A stretch of DNA of 64,000 bases, taken from the NCBI GenBank assembly GCA_050014595.1, contig JBEKDA010000030.1, positions 1 through 64,000 on the forward strand, read 5' to 3'. Under the pieces are notes generated by a model that saw nothing but the letters and a program-made list of their open reading frames with translations, had not been told where the DNA came from and did not search any database. The translations under genes were made by a program, and so were the position numbers. Of the stretch, positions 41,351 through 50,189 are shown one piece after another (positions within the stretch are counted from its first letter, which is position 1; every line of letters begins with the position of its first letter). This DNA is from PALSA-129 sp050014595 (GTDB taxonomy: Bacteria; Acidobacteriota; Terriglobia; Bryobacterales; Bryobacteraceae).

Positions 41351-42121
41351 ATGCGCAAGCTCTGGTTGACGCTGGCCGCTCTGGCATTGGCGGCGTGGGC
41401 GGCAAATGTCCGGTTGTACTTGAAGGACGGCACGTATCACCTGGTGCGCGAATACCAGGTGCAGACCGACCGGGTGCGCTATTACAGCGTGGAGCGCAGC
41501 GACTGGGAAGAGATCCCGCTCGAGCTGGTGGACCTGAAACGGACGGAAAGCGAAGCCGCCGAACGGCAGGCCGCGGTGGATAAGGAAACCAAGGCCAGCG
41601 CCGAGGAAGAGGCTGCGGAGCGGGCCGCACGGGCCGAAGTGAGCCGAATTCCGCAGGATCCGGGCGTCTATTGGGTGGAAAACAAGACCGCCAAGATCCT
41701 CAAGGCCGGCGAAGTCTCGGTGCATACCCCCAAAGGCCGCATGGTGCTGCAGAAGCTCACGTATCCGTTTCTCAGCGGGAAGGGGACGCTGGAGATGAAT
41801 GGCTCGCACTCGCTCAATGTCTTTACGGACCCGGAGCAGGAATTTTACATCCAGCTCTCGGAGCCCGAAGATTTCGGCATCGCCAAACTGACGACCAAGG
41901 GCGGAGTGCGGATCGTCGAGAACCTCACCTACAGCGCGGTGGTCAAAGACCTGGTGGACGAAGAGCGCACCATGGTGGACATTCTGCGGCGCGAGATGGC
42001 CGAGGGACTCTACAAGATCTGGCCGCAGGAAAAGCTGGAGCCGGGCGAATACGCGGTGGTGGAGTTCACGGACGGCAAGGTGAACATACAGGTTTTCGAT
42101 TTCGCGATCAAGGGGAAATAG
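41351..42121 (+). CDS. secreted protein of unknown function
   Basis: A 256-residue protein with a signal peptide (MRKLWLTLAALALAAWAA). Residues 20-65 resemble an SH3-like segment found in many acidobacterial exported proteins (VRLYLKDGTYHLVREYQVQT DRVRYYSVER). An Ala/Glu-rich coiled stretch (AAERQAAVDKETKASAEEEA) and a beta-rich C-terminal domain follow. No enzymatic motif is recognisable. The nitrilase gene follows after 8 bp on the same strand. Confidence 0.75.
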   Translation: MRKLWLTLAALALAAWAANVRLYLKDGTYHLVREYQVQTDRVRYYSVERSDWEEIPLELVDLKRTESEAAERQAAVDKETKASAEEEAAERAARAEVSRIPQDPGVYWVENKTAKILKAGEVSVHTPKGRMVLQKLTYPFLSGKGTLEMNGSHSLNVFTDPEQEFYIQLSEPEDFGIAKLTTKGGVRIVENLTYSAVVKDLVDEERTMVDILRREMAEGLYKIWPQEKLEPGEYAVVEFTDGKVNIQVFDFAIKGK

Positions 42122-42129
42122 AGCGGCCC

Positions 42130-43005
42130 ATGCCTAGCGTGCGCGTAGCCGTGGTGCAGGCCGGTTCGATTCTTTTCGACATCGAAGCGACGCTGGCCAA
42201 AGCGGAGCGGCTGACGGCGGAAGCGGCGGGCGGTGGCGCGAAGCTGATCGTCTTCCCGGAAGCCTTTGCGGGCGGGTATCCCAAGGGGGCCGATTTCGGT
42301 ACCTTGGTGGGCTCACGCACGCCGGAAGGCCGCAAGCTGTTCCGCCGGTACTTCGAGAGCGCGCTGGACGTGCCGGGCGAGGGCACGGCGCGGCTGGGCG
42401 AAGCGGCGCGGACGCACGGCGCCTGGCTGGTGATCGGCGTAATCGAACGCGATGGCGGCACGCTGTATTGCACAGTGCTGTTCTTCGCGCCCGACGGCAA
42501 GCTGGCGGGCAAGCATCGTAAATTGATGCCCACGGCGATGGAGCGGCTGATCTGGGGCTTCGGCGACGGCGCCACCCTGCCGGTGATTGAAACCGGTTTC
42601 GCCAAAATCGGCGCGGTGATCTGCTGGGAGAACTACATGCCGCTGCTGCGCGCGGCCATGTACCAAAAAGGCATCCAGTTCTATTGCGCGCCGACGGTGG
42701 ACGACCGGGAAATCTGGCGGGCCAGCATGCAGCACATCGCGCTCGAAGGCCGCTGCTTCGTGCTTTCGGCGTGCCAGTATAGCCGGCCGGCGGGCGCTGG
42801 GGCGCGCGAAACCATCCGCGGCGGCAGCGTGATTGTGGGACCGCTGGGCAAGGTGCTGGCGGGGCCGGTTTATGACGAGGAATGTATCCTGACGGCGGAA
42901 CTGGACGCGGGCGAGATCGCCGAAGGAAAATTCGATCTGGACGTGGCGGGACACTACGCGCGGCCGGACGTGTTCCGCCTGGTGGTAAACGAGGGAAGCG
43001 GCTAA
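42130..43005 (+). CDS. nitrilase (carbon-nitrogen hydrolase)
   Basis: A 291-residue enzyme of the nitrilase branch. The catalytic triad is visible: Glu44 in KLIVFPEAFAGGYPKG, Lys131 in GKHRKLMPTAMERL, and Cys165 in KIGAVICWENYMPLLR. The CWEN-Y and HRKLMPT contexts are those of true nitrilases acting on aliphatic or aromatic nitriles, rather than of amidases such as NAD synthetase-linked ones. The C-terminal region typical of helical nitrilases is short. ATG 42130 begins the conserved domain and lies 8 bp after the preceding gene. Confidence 0.9.
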   Translation: MPSVRVAVVQAGSILFDIEATLAKAERLTAEAAGGGAKLIVFPEAFAGGYPKGADFGTLVGSRTPEGRKLFRRYFESALDVPGEGTARLGEAARTHGAWLVIGVIERDGGTLYCTVLFFAPDGKLAGKHRKLMPTAMERLIWGFGDGATLPVIETGFAKIGAVICWENYMPLLRAAMYQKGIQFYCAPTVDDREIWRASMQHIALEGRCFVLSACQYSRPAGAGARETIRGGSVIVGPLGKVLAGPVYDEECILTAELDAGEIAEGKFDLDVAGHYARPDVFRLVVNEGSG

Positions 43006-43182
43006 ACCGCATTACGGTGGTGCTCTGTTATCTGGAGATTGACAGACGGAAAGACAGGCCGGGTAATTTTCTGCATTGTCCGTGGGAGCATGGTGCTGCT
43101 TCACGGCTTCATCAAGAAAACGCAGAAGACGCCGGCCAAGGACATGGAACTGGCTCTGAAACGCATGAAGGAAGTGGAGTAG
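43006..43182 (+). pseudogene. C-terminal remnant of a HigB/RelE-type toxin
   Basis: In the frame ending at TAG 43180 the translation reads GKTGRVIFCIVRGSMVLLHG, then FIKKTQKTPAKDMELALKRM and KEVE. This is the conserved C-terminal half of phage-Gp49/HigB-type toxins (the LLHGF.KKTQKTP motif). The frame joins directly to the nitrilase stop codon, with only about 15 non-family codons between them, so the first 50 or so residues of the toxin are missing. The antitoxin gene follows 5 bp downstream and is intact. Confidence 0.75.
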
Positions 43183-43187
43183 AAAAA

Positions 43188-43478
43188 ATGGTTCAGAAAA
43201 GGAAAGGGAGAGTGGGGTCGTCTTTCGATGGCTTCCTGGCCGAGGAAGGCATTCTGGAGACGTGCGAGGAACAAGCGCTGAAGCAGATTCTGGCGGACCA
43301 GATCAAGGCCGCAATGGAGAAAGAAAGTCTTACCAAGTCTGCAATGGCGGAGCGGATGCAGACCAGCAGGCGCGCGCTCGATCGCCTGCTGGATCCCAAG
43401 AATACGGGCGTGACGCTGCATACCATGCAACGCGCGGCCGTCGCTATTGGAAGACAACTCCGTTTGGAACTGGTGTGA
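43188..43478 (+). CDS. HigA-type XRE antitoxin
   Basis: A 96-residue protein with a C-terminal helix-turn-helix: ADQIKAAMEKESLTKSAMAE RMQTSRRALDRLLDP, then NTGVTLHTMQRAAVAIGRQL. This is the pattern of HigA/HTH antitoxins encoded after HigB-type toxins. ATG 43188 lies 5 bp after the toxin stop. The N-terminal 35 residues (SSFDGFLAEEGILETCEEQA) are also family-typical. The gene is intact although its toxin is truncated; it may serve as an anti-addiction factor or a simple repressor. Confidence 0.85.
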   Translation: MVQKRKGRVGSSFDGFLAEEGILETCEEQALKQILADQIKAAMEKESLTKSAMAERMQTSRRALDRLLDPKNTGVTLHTMQRAAVAIGRQLRLELV

Positions 43479-43572
43479 ACGAAAGGGAGCAGGCGCATAT
43501 ACCGCAAGCACTGTTTATTTCAAAGTAGCCCACTACCAAGACTTCGCCCCACAAGCGCTAGAATCGGTTGAT

Positions 43573-46194
43573 ATGGATCGGAAGATCGACCCGTCGACGG
43601 TTGAGACTACGCTGGAACCGGCGCCGCAGAAGCCCACGTCATCTTCCACCATGGGGATCTCGCACATCTCATCGGCGCCGACCGCCGACGAGGGGCGCTT
43701 CGTTCCGGGCACGCTGCTGGGCGGGCGGTACCGCGTGATCGGCCTCTTGGGGCGCGGTGGAATGGGCGAGGTTTACCGGGCGACGGACTTGATGCTGGGT
43801 CAATCGGTGGCGCTCAAATTTCTGCCGCCGGAAGCCTCTTCGAATCCCAGGCTGCTGGAACGGTTTCACGGCGAAGTGCGGGTGGCGCGGCAGGTGTCGC
43901 ATCCGAATGTATGCCGGGTCTACGATATCGGCGAGATCCAAGGCATGCCGTTCCTCTCGATGGAGTATGTGGACGGCGAAGACCTGGCCGGCCTGCTGCA
44001 GCGCATTGGGCGGCTGCCCGAAGACAAGGCCCTGGTTACGGCGCGCCAGTTGTGCGCGGGCCTCCAGGCGGCGCACGACCGCGGCGTGATTCATCGCGAT
44101 CTGAAACCGCAGAACATCATGATGAACAAGCGCGGCGAGGTGGTCATCATGGATTTTGGCCTGGCGGCCATCGCCGACCAGCTTACCGGCGCGGAGGTGC
44201 ACAACGGAACGCCGGCCTACATGGCGCCGGAACAACTGAAGGGCGCGGAAGTGACGGCGCGCAGCGATATTTACGCGCTGGGACTGGTGCTCTACGAAAT
44301 CTTCACGGGCCGACGGCCGTTCGAAGGCCAGAGCGTGAAGCAACTGCTGGAGCAACAGGAATCGGCGCATCTGCCGGGCATGACGGGCGGAACCGTAGAA
44401 GTCGATCCGGCGGTGGAGAAAACCATCCGGCGCTGCCTGGAGCCGGACCCGGCGAAACGGCCGGGGAGCGCGCTTTCGGTGGCCGCGGCGTTGCCGGGCG
44501 GCGATGCGCTGGCGGCGGCGCTGGCCGCGGGTGAGACGCCGTCGCCCGAACTGGTGGCGGCGTCGGGAGAACAAGAGGGGCTGGAGCGCAAGATTTCGGT
44601 GCCCTGCCTGGTGCTGGTGATGGCCTGCGTGGTGGCGGCCATCGTGCTGCAAGGCCGGCAGGTCGCGCTCATGAACGCGCCGCTGGACGATCCGCCGGAA
44701 GTGCTGGCGCACAAGGCGCGAGAGATGGCGAGGGCATTCGGCTACCCGCGCAAACCGGCCGACACGAACTTCACCCTGGAAAACCGCGACGGATTGCGCG
44801 ACCACCTGAAGAAGTTGCCGGGACCGCCGAAATGGCGCGAGTGGTTCGAGGCGGAATCTCCCATCCGCCTGGATTACCGCGAGAGCCAGTCTTCGCTGGT
44901 GGCCTCGCCGTACGGCCTGGTGAGCGGCGACAATCCGCCTCCGGTGGAACCGGGCATGGTGCGTGCGGTGGTGGACGGGGCCGGGCGATTGCGCGAGTTC
45001 CACGCGGTGCCTTACGCCGGCGGCGCCGATCTGGCGAAGGCCGTGGAGCCTGCCGCGGTATTTCTCGCGGCCGGCTTGGATATGGCCGCGTTCAGCGAAA
45101 CCCCGGCGAAGTTTCTGCCGGCGGCCGCGGCCGACCAGATGCATGCCTGGAAGGGGCCGCATCCCAAGATCCCCAACCTGGATCTGACCGTCGATATGGC
45201 GACGTGGAAAGGCCGGGTCACGGAAGCCAAAGTGGAATACGACTGGAAGCAGGCGGGCGGACCCGCGGCCGGCCAGAGCCAGGCTGCACAGGTGCGCGGC
45301 ATCATCTTTCTGGCGCTGAGAGGGCTGGCGGTGCTGGCCGCGGTGCTGCTGGCGCGGCGCAACTGGAAACTGGGGCGGACCGACCGCAAGGGGGCGCTGC
45401 GCATCGCGACGGCGGTATTCTTTTTGGGAATGATCGGCTGGCTGGGCACAGTGCATGCGGTGCCGAGCGATTCGATGTTCGGTCTGTTCTTCGCCAGCGC
45501 GGCCACGTGGCTGGTATCGGGAATTGCAATCTGGCTGCTGTACCTGGCGCTGGAACCCTCGGTACGGGCGCGGTGGCCGCATTCCCTGGTCACCTGGAAT
45601 CGCCTGCTGGCGGGGCGCTGGCTGGATGCGCAGGTGGGCGCTCACATCCTGATCGGTGCGGCGGTGGGATCGGCGGTGTGGACGGCGGCGTCGGTGGTGG
45701 ACGAGCTGACGGGCAACACCATGGGCGGCGCGGGCGGTCTGGCCGCCACGCTGGGCACCAGGCAATGGATCGCGTTTCACGCCAGCGATTTTTCGGGAGT
45801 CCTGTTTATCGGGCTGCTCTTCTTTTTCGCCCTCACGGGTTTGCGCCACCTGGTCAAGAAAGACGCGGTGGCGGCGGTCCTGGCGGCTCTGTTCTTCACA
45901 CTCGTCAATGGCAACCCGCTCGATTCGCCGGACTGGAAAGTGAAGTGCGCGATCTATTTCGGCATGTTTGCGGTCCTGATATTTGTGTTGCTGCGCTATG
46001 GCCTGGTGGCGATTATGGCAGCCGCCTGTTTCATCAATTCTCTGGATTCGATCACGCTCGGTGGAGATTGGAAGACGTGGTACGCGCCGGCGGGCCTGGC
46101 GACGGTAACGATGCTGCTGGGGATCGCGCTTTTCGCCTTCTGGCGTTCCCTGGGATCGCGTGAGTTGATTGGAGGAAAGGTGGCGGAGGCATGA
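43573..46194 (+). CDS. Ser/Thr protein kinase with a polytopic membrane C-terminus
   Basis: An 873-residue Hanks-type kinase. After about 50 residues the kinase domain starts at YRVIGLLGRGGMGEVYRATD; the lysine is in VALKFLPPEA, the catalytic loop in VIHRDLKPQNIMMN, the metal site in IMDFGLAAIAD and the P+1 region in GTPAYMAPEQL. Around residue 345 a membrane helix (LVLVMACVVAAIVLQ) leads to an extracytoplasmic domain of about 200 residues, followed by seven or so further membrane helices (FLGMIGWLGTVHAV; VLIFVLLRYGLVAIMAAACF). Hydrophobic multi-pass C-termini of this length are unusual for PknB-like kinases, which typically have one helix and PASTA or TPR domains. ATG 43573 was chosen from the kinase context; its ribosome-binding site is weak. 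Confidence 0.88.
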   Translation: MDRKIDPSTVETTLEPAPQKPTSSSTMGISHISSAPTADEGRFVPGTLLGGRYRVIGLLGRGGMGEVYRATDLMLGQSVALKFLPPEASSNPRLLERFHGEVRVARQVSHPNVCRVYDIGEIQGMPFLSMEYVDGEDLAGLLQRIGRLPEDKALVTARQLCAGLQAAHDRGVIHRDLKPQNIMMNKRGEVVIMDFGLAAIADQLTGAEVHNGTPAYMAPEQLKGAEVTARSDIYALGLVLYEIFTGRRPFEGQSVKQLLEQQESAHLPGMTGGTVEVDPAVEKTIRRCLEPDPAKRPGSALSVAAALPGGDALAAALAAGETPSPELVAASGEQEGLERKISVPCLVLVMACVVAAIVLQGRQVALMNAPLDDPPEVLAHKAREMARAFGYPRKPADTNFTLENRDGLRDHLKKLPGPPKWREWFEAESPIRLDYRESQSSLVASPYGLVSGDNPPPVEPGMVRAVVDGAGRLREFHAVPYAGGADLAKAVEPAAVFLAAGLDMAAFSETPAKFLPAAAADQMHAWKGPHPKIPNLDLTVDMATWKGRVTEAKVEYDWKQAGGPAAGQSQAAQVRGIIFLALRGLAVLAAVLLARRNWKLGRTDRKGALRIATAVFFLGMIGWLGTVHAVPSDSMFGLFFASAATWLVSGIAIWLLYLALEPSVRARWPHSLVTWNRLLAGRWLDAQVGAHILIGAAVGSAVWTAASVVDELTGNTMGGAGGLAATLGTRQWIAFHASDFSGVLFIGLLFFFALTGLRHLVKKDAVAAVLAALFFTLVNGNPLDSPDWKVKCAIYFGMFAVLIFVLLRYGLVAIMAAACFINSLDSITLGGDWKTWYAPAGLATVTMLLGIALFAFWRSLGSRELIGGKVAEA

Positions 46195-46219
46195 TGGCCG
46201 CCCCGACGGCGAAATACCC

Positions 46220-47878
46220 ATGAAGCTGCGGCCCTGGGTGGTGGTGCTGCTGGTGATGCTGGCGGCCGGCCTGCTGCGCTGGCGCCTGCTGGACATGCCG
46301 CTCGAGCGCGACGAAGGCGAATACGCGTACGCCGGGCAGTTGATGCTCGAAGGCATTCCACCCTATCAACTGGCCTGCAATATGAAGCTGCCGGGAACGT
46401 ATGCGGCGTATGCCGTGCTGATGGCGGTCTTCGGGCAAAGCATCGCGGGGATTCATTGGGGATTGCTGGTGGTGAACTGCGCGGCCATCCTGCTGGTCTA
46501 TCGGTTGGGCAAGCGGCTTTTCGGAACGGCCTCCGCTCTCGCGGCGTGCGCGGCCTACGCGCTGCTCTCGATCGGCTCCGGGGTGCTGGGCACGCAAGCG
46601 CACGCGACGCACTTCGTGGTGCTTCCGGCGCTGGGGGGCGCGCTGCTGCTGGCGCGTCCGGCCGATTCGTGGCGGCCGGCGGCGCTCGGGTGGAGCGGCC
46701 TGCTGTTCGGCCTGGCCTTTGTGATGAAGCAGCAGGGCGCCTTATTCGGAGTTTTCGGCGCGTTGGTTGTGACGGCCCGGTGTTGGCGCGAAGGCCGCGG
46801 CCTGGTTCTGAAACTGGGAGCATTCCTGGCCGCCGCGGCTGCGCCATTCGCGGTAACCTGCCTGCTGCTGTGGCGGGCGGGGGTCTTCCCGAAGTTCTGG
46901 TTCTGGACCTTCACGTATGCCCGCCAATATGCTGCCGAGAGCTCTCTGAGTGAGGGCATTTCGGCTCTCACGGAGAACTTTGCACCCATCCTGAAAGAGA
47001 ATGCGCCGCTGTGGCTTTTGGCGGCGGCGGGGTTAGTGCTGGTCTGGCGGAAGCGGGAAAGCCGCGGCGCCGCGGCCTTCGCGACGGCGTTCCTGCTTTT
47101 CTCGTTTCTGGCGGTGTGCCCGGGCTTGTTTTTCCGCGAACATTATTTCGTGCTGCTGCTTCCGGCAGTGGCCTTGCTGGCTGGGGCGGCGGTGCGTCAT
47201 CGCGCCATGTACTGGGTGTTCGGCGCAGCGCTGGTATTATCGCTGGGCTTGCAGCGCGAGTTCCTGTTCCGGCTCAGCCCGGTGGAGGCATGCCGCGAAC
47301 TCTACGGGCGCAATCCGTTTCCGGAAGCCATCCAGGTGGCCGATTACATCCGGGCGCACTCGGAGAAAGATGCGCGGATCGCGGTGTTGGGGTCGGAGCC
47401 GGAGATCTACTTCTACGCGCATCGCCATTCGGCGACGTCCTACATTTACATGTACGGACTGATGGAAGCGCAGCCCTACGCGCTGACGATGCAGAACGAA
47501 ATGATCGGAGAAGTGGAGGCGGCCGCGCCGCAGTACGTGGTGCAGGTTTCCGGGAACGCGTCGTGGCTGCAGGACCGGGTATCGCCGACGGAGATTTTCG
47601 ACTGGTGGTACAAGTACGGGGCGCAGCATTACCGTTTGGTGGGGATCGTCGACATTATTTCCGGGGAGCGCACGGAGTACCGCTGGGCGGACGCCGTGGA
47701 CGCTTATGAGCCGCAGTCTCCGTACCACATAGGGGTGTACCGGCGCAGCGAGCGAGTCACCGCAGCTTCACGCGAGACCAGTAAGCTCCCAGACGGCAGT
47801 TTCCCGCGAGCGGCGTGGTGGCGAACTGCAGGCTCCCCGGCATCCCTTTGGGTAGCGGCAGGACTTCGGCCGCGCTGA
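46220..47878 (+). CDS. GT39-like membrane glycosyltransferase
   Basis: A 552-residue protein of the PMT/ArnT-like (GT-C) class. The acidic first-loop motif LLDMPLERDEGEYAYAGQLM is diagnostic of this fold. About ten membrane segments follow, then a soluble C-terminal domain (about residues 370-510). Such enzymes transfer sugars from polyprenyl phosphates to periplasmic acceptors; the acceptor here is unknown. ATG 46220 lies 25 bp after the kinase stop. The final 40 residues (VTAASRETSKLPDGSFPRAA) run into the oppositely oriented gene for 122 bp and look like non-protein sequence, suggesting that an earlier stop was lost. Confidence 0.75.
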   Translation: MKLRPWVVVLLVMLAAGLLRWRLLDMPLERDEGEYAYAGQLMLEGIPPYQLACNMKLPGTYAAYAVLMAVFGQSIAGIHWGLLVVNCAAILLVYRLGKRLFGTASALAACAAYALLSIGSGVLGTQAHATHFVVLPALGGALLLARPADSWRPAALGWSGLLFGLAFVMKQQGALFGVFGALVVTARCWREGRGLVLKLGAFLAAAAAPFAVTCLLLWRAGVFPKFWFWTFTYARQYAAESSLSEGISALTENFAPILKENAPLWLLAAAGLVLVWRKRESRGAAAFATAFLLFSFLAVCPGLFFREHYFVLLLPAVALLAGAAVRHRAMYWVFGAALVLSLGLQREFLFRLSPVEACRELYGRNPFPEAIQVADYIRAHSEKDARIAVLGSEPEIYFYAHRHSATSYIYMYGLMEAQPYALTMQNEMIGEVEAAAPQYVVQVSGNASWLQDRVSPTEIFDWWYKYGAQHYRLVGIVDIISGERTEYRWADAVDAYEPQSPYHIGVYRRSERVTAASRETSKLPDGSFPRAAWWRTAGSPASLWVAAGLRPR

Positions 47879-50093
47879 CGTCCTGCGGGCCGCGCGCCTC
47901 CAGAGTGCGGCGCAGCAACATGCGGTCGATGGAGCCGGCGCTGGCGCGATAACTCACGCGGAATTCCACGCGCGAGTAGGGGGAATTCTGATCGTCGCAT
48001 TGGTTGGCGAGTCCGAAAGCGGCATCCAGAGACGCCGTGGCGCCATCGTAGGGAAGGCTTCCGGCCGCGGGGGCGTTGGCCTGGAGGCGCAGATCGCCAG
48101 ACGCGGCATTCCAGTTTGGCCGTTGGTCCCAGCCTGGCGAGACTTCGGCCGAGTGCATGCTCCCGGCGAGCCGCATCTTATCGTCCGCGAGCATTTCGGG
48201 CACGGGACGGGGGGAAATCGAAAGCCGGTACAAGCGGACCGCGATTTGCGGGCGATAAAACCGCTTGCCGCCGGAACCGGTGCCGACGGAAATGCGGGAG
48301 ACATCGGGCGCCAGGGGATGGCTTTGCTCCCCGCGATAGAGCAGCGCGAAAGCTGCCGGACCTTCGACCACCGGCGAGAGCAGGAATCCCGAGCGCGCCA
48401 GCGGAGTGAGAAGCCGGTAGGTGTTCCAGACGCCGCCTGCCTGCACGCTGAGATCGACTTCGGGCGGACGGAACAGAAAGTCGATCAGACGGCCGAGTGG
48501 CTGAACCCGGAGATCGATCTCCGCCCAGACGAAGCCGCCGGACGTGGGGCCGAGTTCGACTTCCTGATCCCAGGCCAGGGTGCGTTCGAGGATTTTCGCG
48601 GTGTGGACCGGCGCGGGCTCGCGCGCTTTGCGGAGAGCCAGATACTCGCCCGAGAAACCGGCGGGCTGGTAGCGCGCGAGGAGTTCCAACCACGCCAGAT
48701 CATCGTCCGTGCTGGGATAGCGGCCGTCTATGGAAGCGGCGTTTAGTAATACGAATTCGGGCGCCCGCGAGCCAGCCAGGAAACTGGCATTGAGCCGCGC
48801 CAGATATTCGTTCAGGACGGCATAGCTTTGGATGACGGGACGCGGCCGGTACTCGGCGGAAGTCGCCAGGAGCGTCAGGATGTCAATCGGCAGGATGTCC
48901 GCGGAGCCGGAGAACGGAGCGATGGGATAGGCCTCGCGCCAGTCGGCGAGCGAATCGCGCCAGTCGCGCTGCAGGCGGGCGCTCGACTGGAAGGCGCGCG
49001 GAAACTGCCGGATGGCGCTCCATCTCGACGCGAGGTAATGATGGAGATCGCCGGCGGGCGCGGTGGTCCAGGCGAAAAACACGGTGGCGGCGGCCGCCAG
49101 GGGCACGAGCACGCGGGGCACCAGCACGCTGGAGCGCCCGCTTCCCGCGAAGAGCATGATGACCAGCGATGCGGGGAGCGCGAACATCAGGATGCCTGCC
49201 CAGAGGTGGCCGCCATCCTGCCGGACGAAGGCCTGCTTGAAAGCCATGAAGAAATAAGCCGCGACCCAGGCCGCGCCCACGAGCGCGATCCAGCCGCGGC
49301 GGCCGCGCAGGGCGACTGTGTAAATCAGCGGCACAATCAGGCAAAACAGCGTTCCGGCAACCGCGTCCGGAGCCGGACCATCCAGCGCCATTCCGTCGGT
49401 GTACCCGGCTATGGTGGCGAAAGCGCCCCGCAGATACGGCACGAAGGAAGCGGCGTGCTGCCCGGCGGCGAAATAGAATGCCGCATAACAGGCGGCCAGG
49501 CTGGCTGAAATGTACGGGATGCGGCGCGCGAACAGGATCTCATCGAGAAGGATCGCGAGGCCCAGCGCCGCCACCAGTGGCAGCGCCACCAGCTTGACAT
49601 GCGCGCCCAGGGCGCAGGCGGGGACGAGCATCGCGAGGCTCAACCAGCGGTAGGACGCCTGGGTGGTCTCGAACAGGACCGCGTAGAGCAGGAAAGGCGC
49701 CACGATCCAAGGAGTGGCCAGCGCCAGAAACCAGATGAGCCAGACCCAGCGCCAGGAGCGGCGGTGGATGCGGAGCAGGGATAGGAAGGCCGCGCCGATA
49801 CTCACGCCGAGCGCCAGCACGAAGCGGCCGAACAGCAGCCACGGGCGAATGGCGGGATTGCCGCGGGGCTCGCCCAGGAAGCCCCAAGGGCCGTAGGTGA
49901 AGACCAGATCGGCGCCGCACTGCGCGTGGCGCAGGAACTGCTCCACCAAAGCGGATTCCCAGGACTGATCGAGCGAGCCCTCGCTCAAGTCGAGGCGCGG
50001 CGGTGGAGGAAGAACGTAAAAGACCAGCAGCAACAGAAGAACCAGCGCACTGGTGAGCCAGAACTCACGCCGCCCAATCACTCGATCCGCCAT
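47757..50093 (-). CDS. large membrane protein, uncharacterised
   Basis: A 778-residue protein. Roughly the first 380 residues are membrane segments (FWLTSALVLLLLLVFYVLPP; FFLALATPWIVAPFLLYAVL-like stretches), with a loop FTYGPWGFLGEPRG after helix 1 that recalls the first loop of GT-C-type proteins. About 400 residues of soluble, beta-rich C-terminal domain follow (ERTLAWDQEVELGPTSGGFV WAEIDL; GGVWNTYRLLTPLARSGFLL). The combination is common among uncharacterised surface-polysaccharide-associated proteins in soil bacteria. It sits between two glycosyltransferase-like genes, which supports a cell-surface role, but no function is assigned. Confidence 0.65.
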   Translation of the reverse strand: MADRVIGRREFWLTSALVLLLLLVFYVLPPPPRLDLSEGSLDQSWESALVEQFLRHAQCGADLVFTYGPWGFLGEPRGNPAIRPWLLFGRFVLALGVSIGAAFLSLLRIHRRSWRWVWLIWFLALATPWIVAPFLLYAVLFETTQASYRWLSLAMLVPACALGAHVKLVALPLVAALGLAILLDEILFARRIPYISASLAACYAAFYFAAGQHAASFVPYLRGAFATIAGYTDGMALDGPAPDAVAGTLFCLIVPLIYTVALRGRRGWIALVGAAWVAAYFFMAFKQAFVRQDGGHLWAGILMFALPASLVIMLFAGSGRSSVLVPRVLVPLAAAATVFFAWTTAPAGDLHHYLASRWSAIRQFPRAFQSSARLQRDWRDSLADWREAYPIAPFSGSADILPIDILTLLATSAEYRPRPVIQSYAVLNEYLARLNASFLAGSRAPEFVLLNAASIDGRYPSTDDDLAWLELLARYQPAGFSGEYLALRKAREPAPVHTAKILERTLAWDQEVELGPTSGGFVWAEIDLRVQPLGRLIDFLFRPPEVDLSVQAGGVWNTYRLLTPLARSGFLLSPVVEGPAAFALLYRGEQSHPLAPDVSRISVGTGSGGKRFYRPQIAVRLYRLSISPRPVPEMLADDKMRLAGSMHSAEVSPGWDQRPNWNAASGDLRLQANAPAAGSLPYDGATASLDAAFGLANQCDDQNSPYSRVEFRVSYRASAGSIDRMLLRRTLEARGPQDVSAAEVLPLPKGMPGSLQFATTPLAGNCRLGAYWSRVKLR

Positions 50094-50189
50094 AGTCCGT
50101 GTCGGTTGATTCTCTCCGTTGCCGCTGCCGCGATTATAACAGGGCGATCACCGGGGGCCGCTTTAAACTCTGAGTGCCGCGTGTATGCT

